Shown here: one piece after another, positions 63,967 through 64,000 of the stretch | Layout of the letters: the number at the start of each line of letters is the position of its first letter | Numbering within the stretch: position 1 is the stretch's first letter | Assembly: GCF_947495725.1 (NCBI RefSeq) | Contig: NZ_CANLZZ010000007.1 | Span: 216,482-280,481, forward strand | DNA from: an uncultured Lutibacter sp. | GTDB lineage: Bacteria > Bacteroidota > Bacteroidia > Flavobacteriales > Flavobacteriaceae | Reading direction: 5' to 3' | Length of the DNA stretch: 64,000 nucleotides | The notes under the pieces: generated by a model | Told to the model about the DNA's origin: nothing | The model's input: the letters and a program-made list of their open reading frames with translations, nothing else | The model's database searches: none | Position numbers and translations under genes: made by a program

Positions 63967-64000
63967 AAGGCGGTGACATACTCTCCCACCATAGTGGCAG
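63967..64000 (-). rRNA. rrf: 5S ribosomal RNA, 3' end (truncated by window edge)
   Basis: Read on the minus strand the last bases are CTGCCACTATGGTGGGAGAG followed by TATGTCACCGCC, the conserved 3' end of bacterial 5S rRNA, next to a strong terminator. The remainder of the gene and rRNA operon lies beyond the window. Confidence 0.85.

Overview
The window is about 30 % GC, densely packed, and reads as chromosome of a marine-type member of the Bacteroidota, most likely Flavobacteriaceae. The evidence is the TAnnTTTG -7 promoter boxes, a type IX secretion gene (porQ), flavobacterial TonB-receptor and DUF families (DUF5020, DUF3307/SatD), Bacteroidota-style lipoproteins, and porQ-cmk beside an rRNA operon. 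The genus cannot be fixed from the sequence alone. No prophage, transposase, CRISPR array or tRNA gene was seen.

Layout. 1-5.8 kb is envelope biogenesis: a truncated membrane Fe-S oxidoreductase, an MCE lipid-transport protein and an N-acetylmuramoyl-L-alanine amidase on the minus strand, facing lptD and ridA. 6.1-14 kb (minus) carries tamB, a sugar-phosphate nucleotidyltransferase, pfkA, gap and mgsA, so glycolysis lies beside its methylglyoxal bypass. tsaD (+) and a uracil permease (-) follow. 16.5-25.5 kb (minus) is a tripartite RND efflux system with a small PII-like protein and a DUF2892 protein, then a His-rich small membrane protein and a TonB-dependent receptor with a His/Glu-rich loop, suggesting metal handling. 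25.8-30.7 kb holds a 2-oxoacid dehydrogenase E2, an MscS-type channel, and a purine permease behind a DUF5020 outer-membrane protein.

31-38 kb (plus) is the most distinctive part: an NAD-linked [NiFe] hydrogenase locus of the Hox (group 3d-like) type. It has two tandem, diverged HoxF-like flavoproteins, a HoxU-HoxY fusion, HoxH with an uncleaved C-terminal extension, and the HoxW maturation protease. hoxF2-hoxUY-hoxH-hoxW is tightly packed. hoxF1 lies 289 bases upstream behind its own promoter and palindrome. The Hyp maturation genes are not in the window. A SulP anion transporter follows.

39.7-45 kb (minus) holds DUF3307/SatD with a repeated operator, YjbQ, L-2-hydroxyglutarate oxidase, an MFS transporter and an M48 metalloprotease. 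45.2-48.9 kb has an octaheme cytochrome lipoprotein with TPRs, msrB and a secreted protein of unknown function. 49.2-54.2 kb has a CoA-disulfide-reductase/rhodanese fusion, ffh, folD and a YwaF-like membrane protein. 54.2-61.4 kb has a cupin, a LolCDE/MacB-like ABC exporter with a lipoprotein adaptor, a beta-CASP metallo-hydrolase, a lipoprotein and a HerA-like ATPase. The end holds queE, cmk, porQ, a terminator and the 3' end of a 5S rRNA gene on the minus strand.

Two observations stand out: the unusual hydrogenase architecture, and three genes (lptD, tamB and a small His-rich membrane protein) whose signal or anchor sequences extend upstream of any ATG, GTG or TTG and seem to begin at ATT codons.
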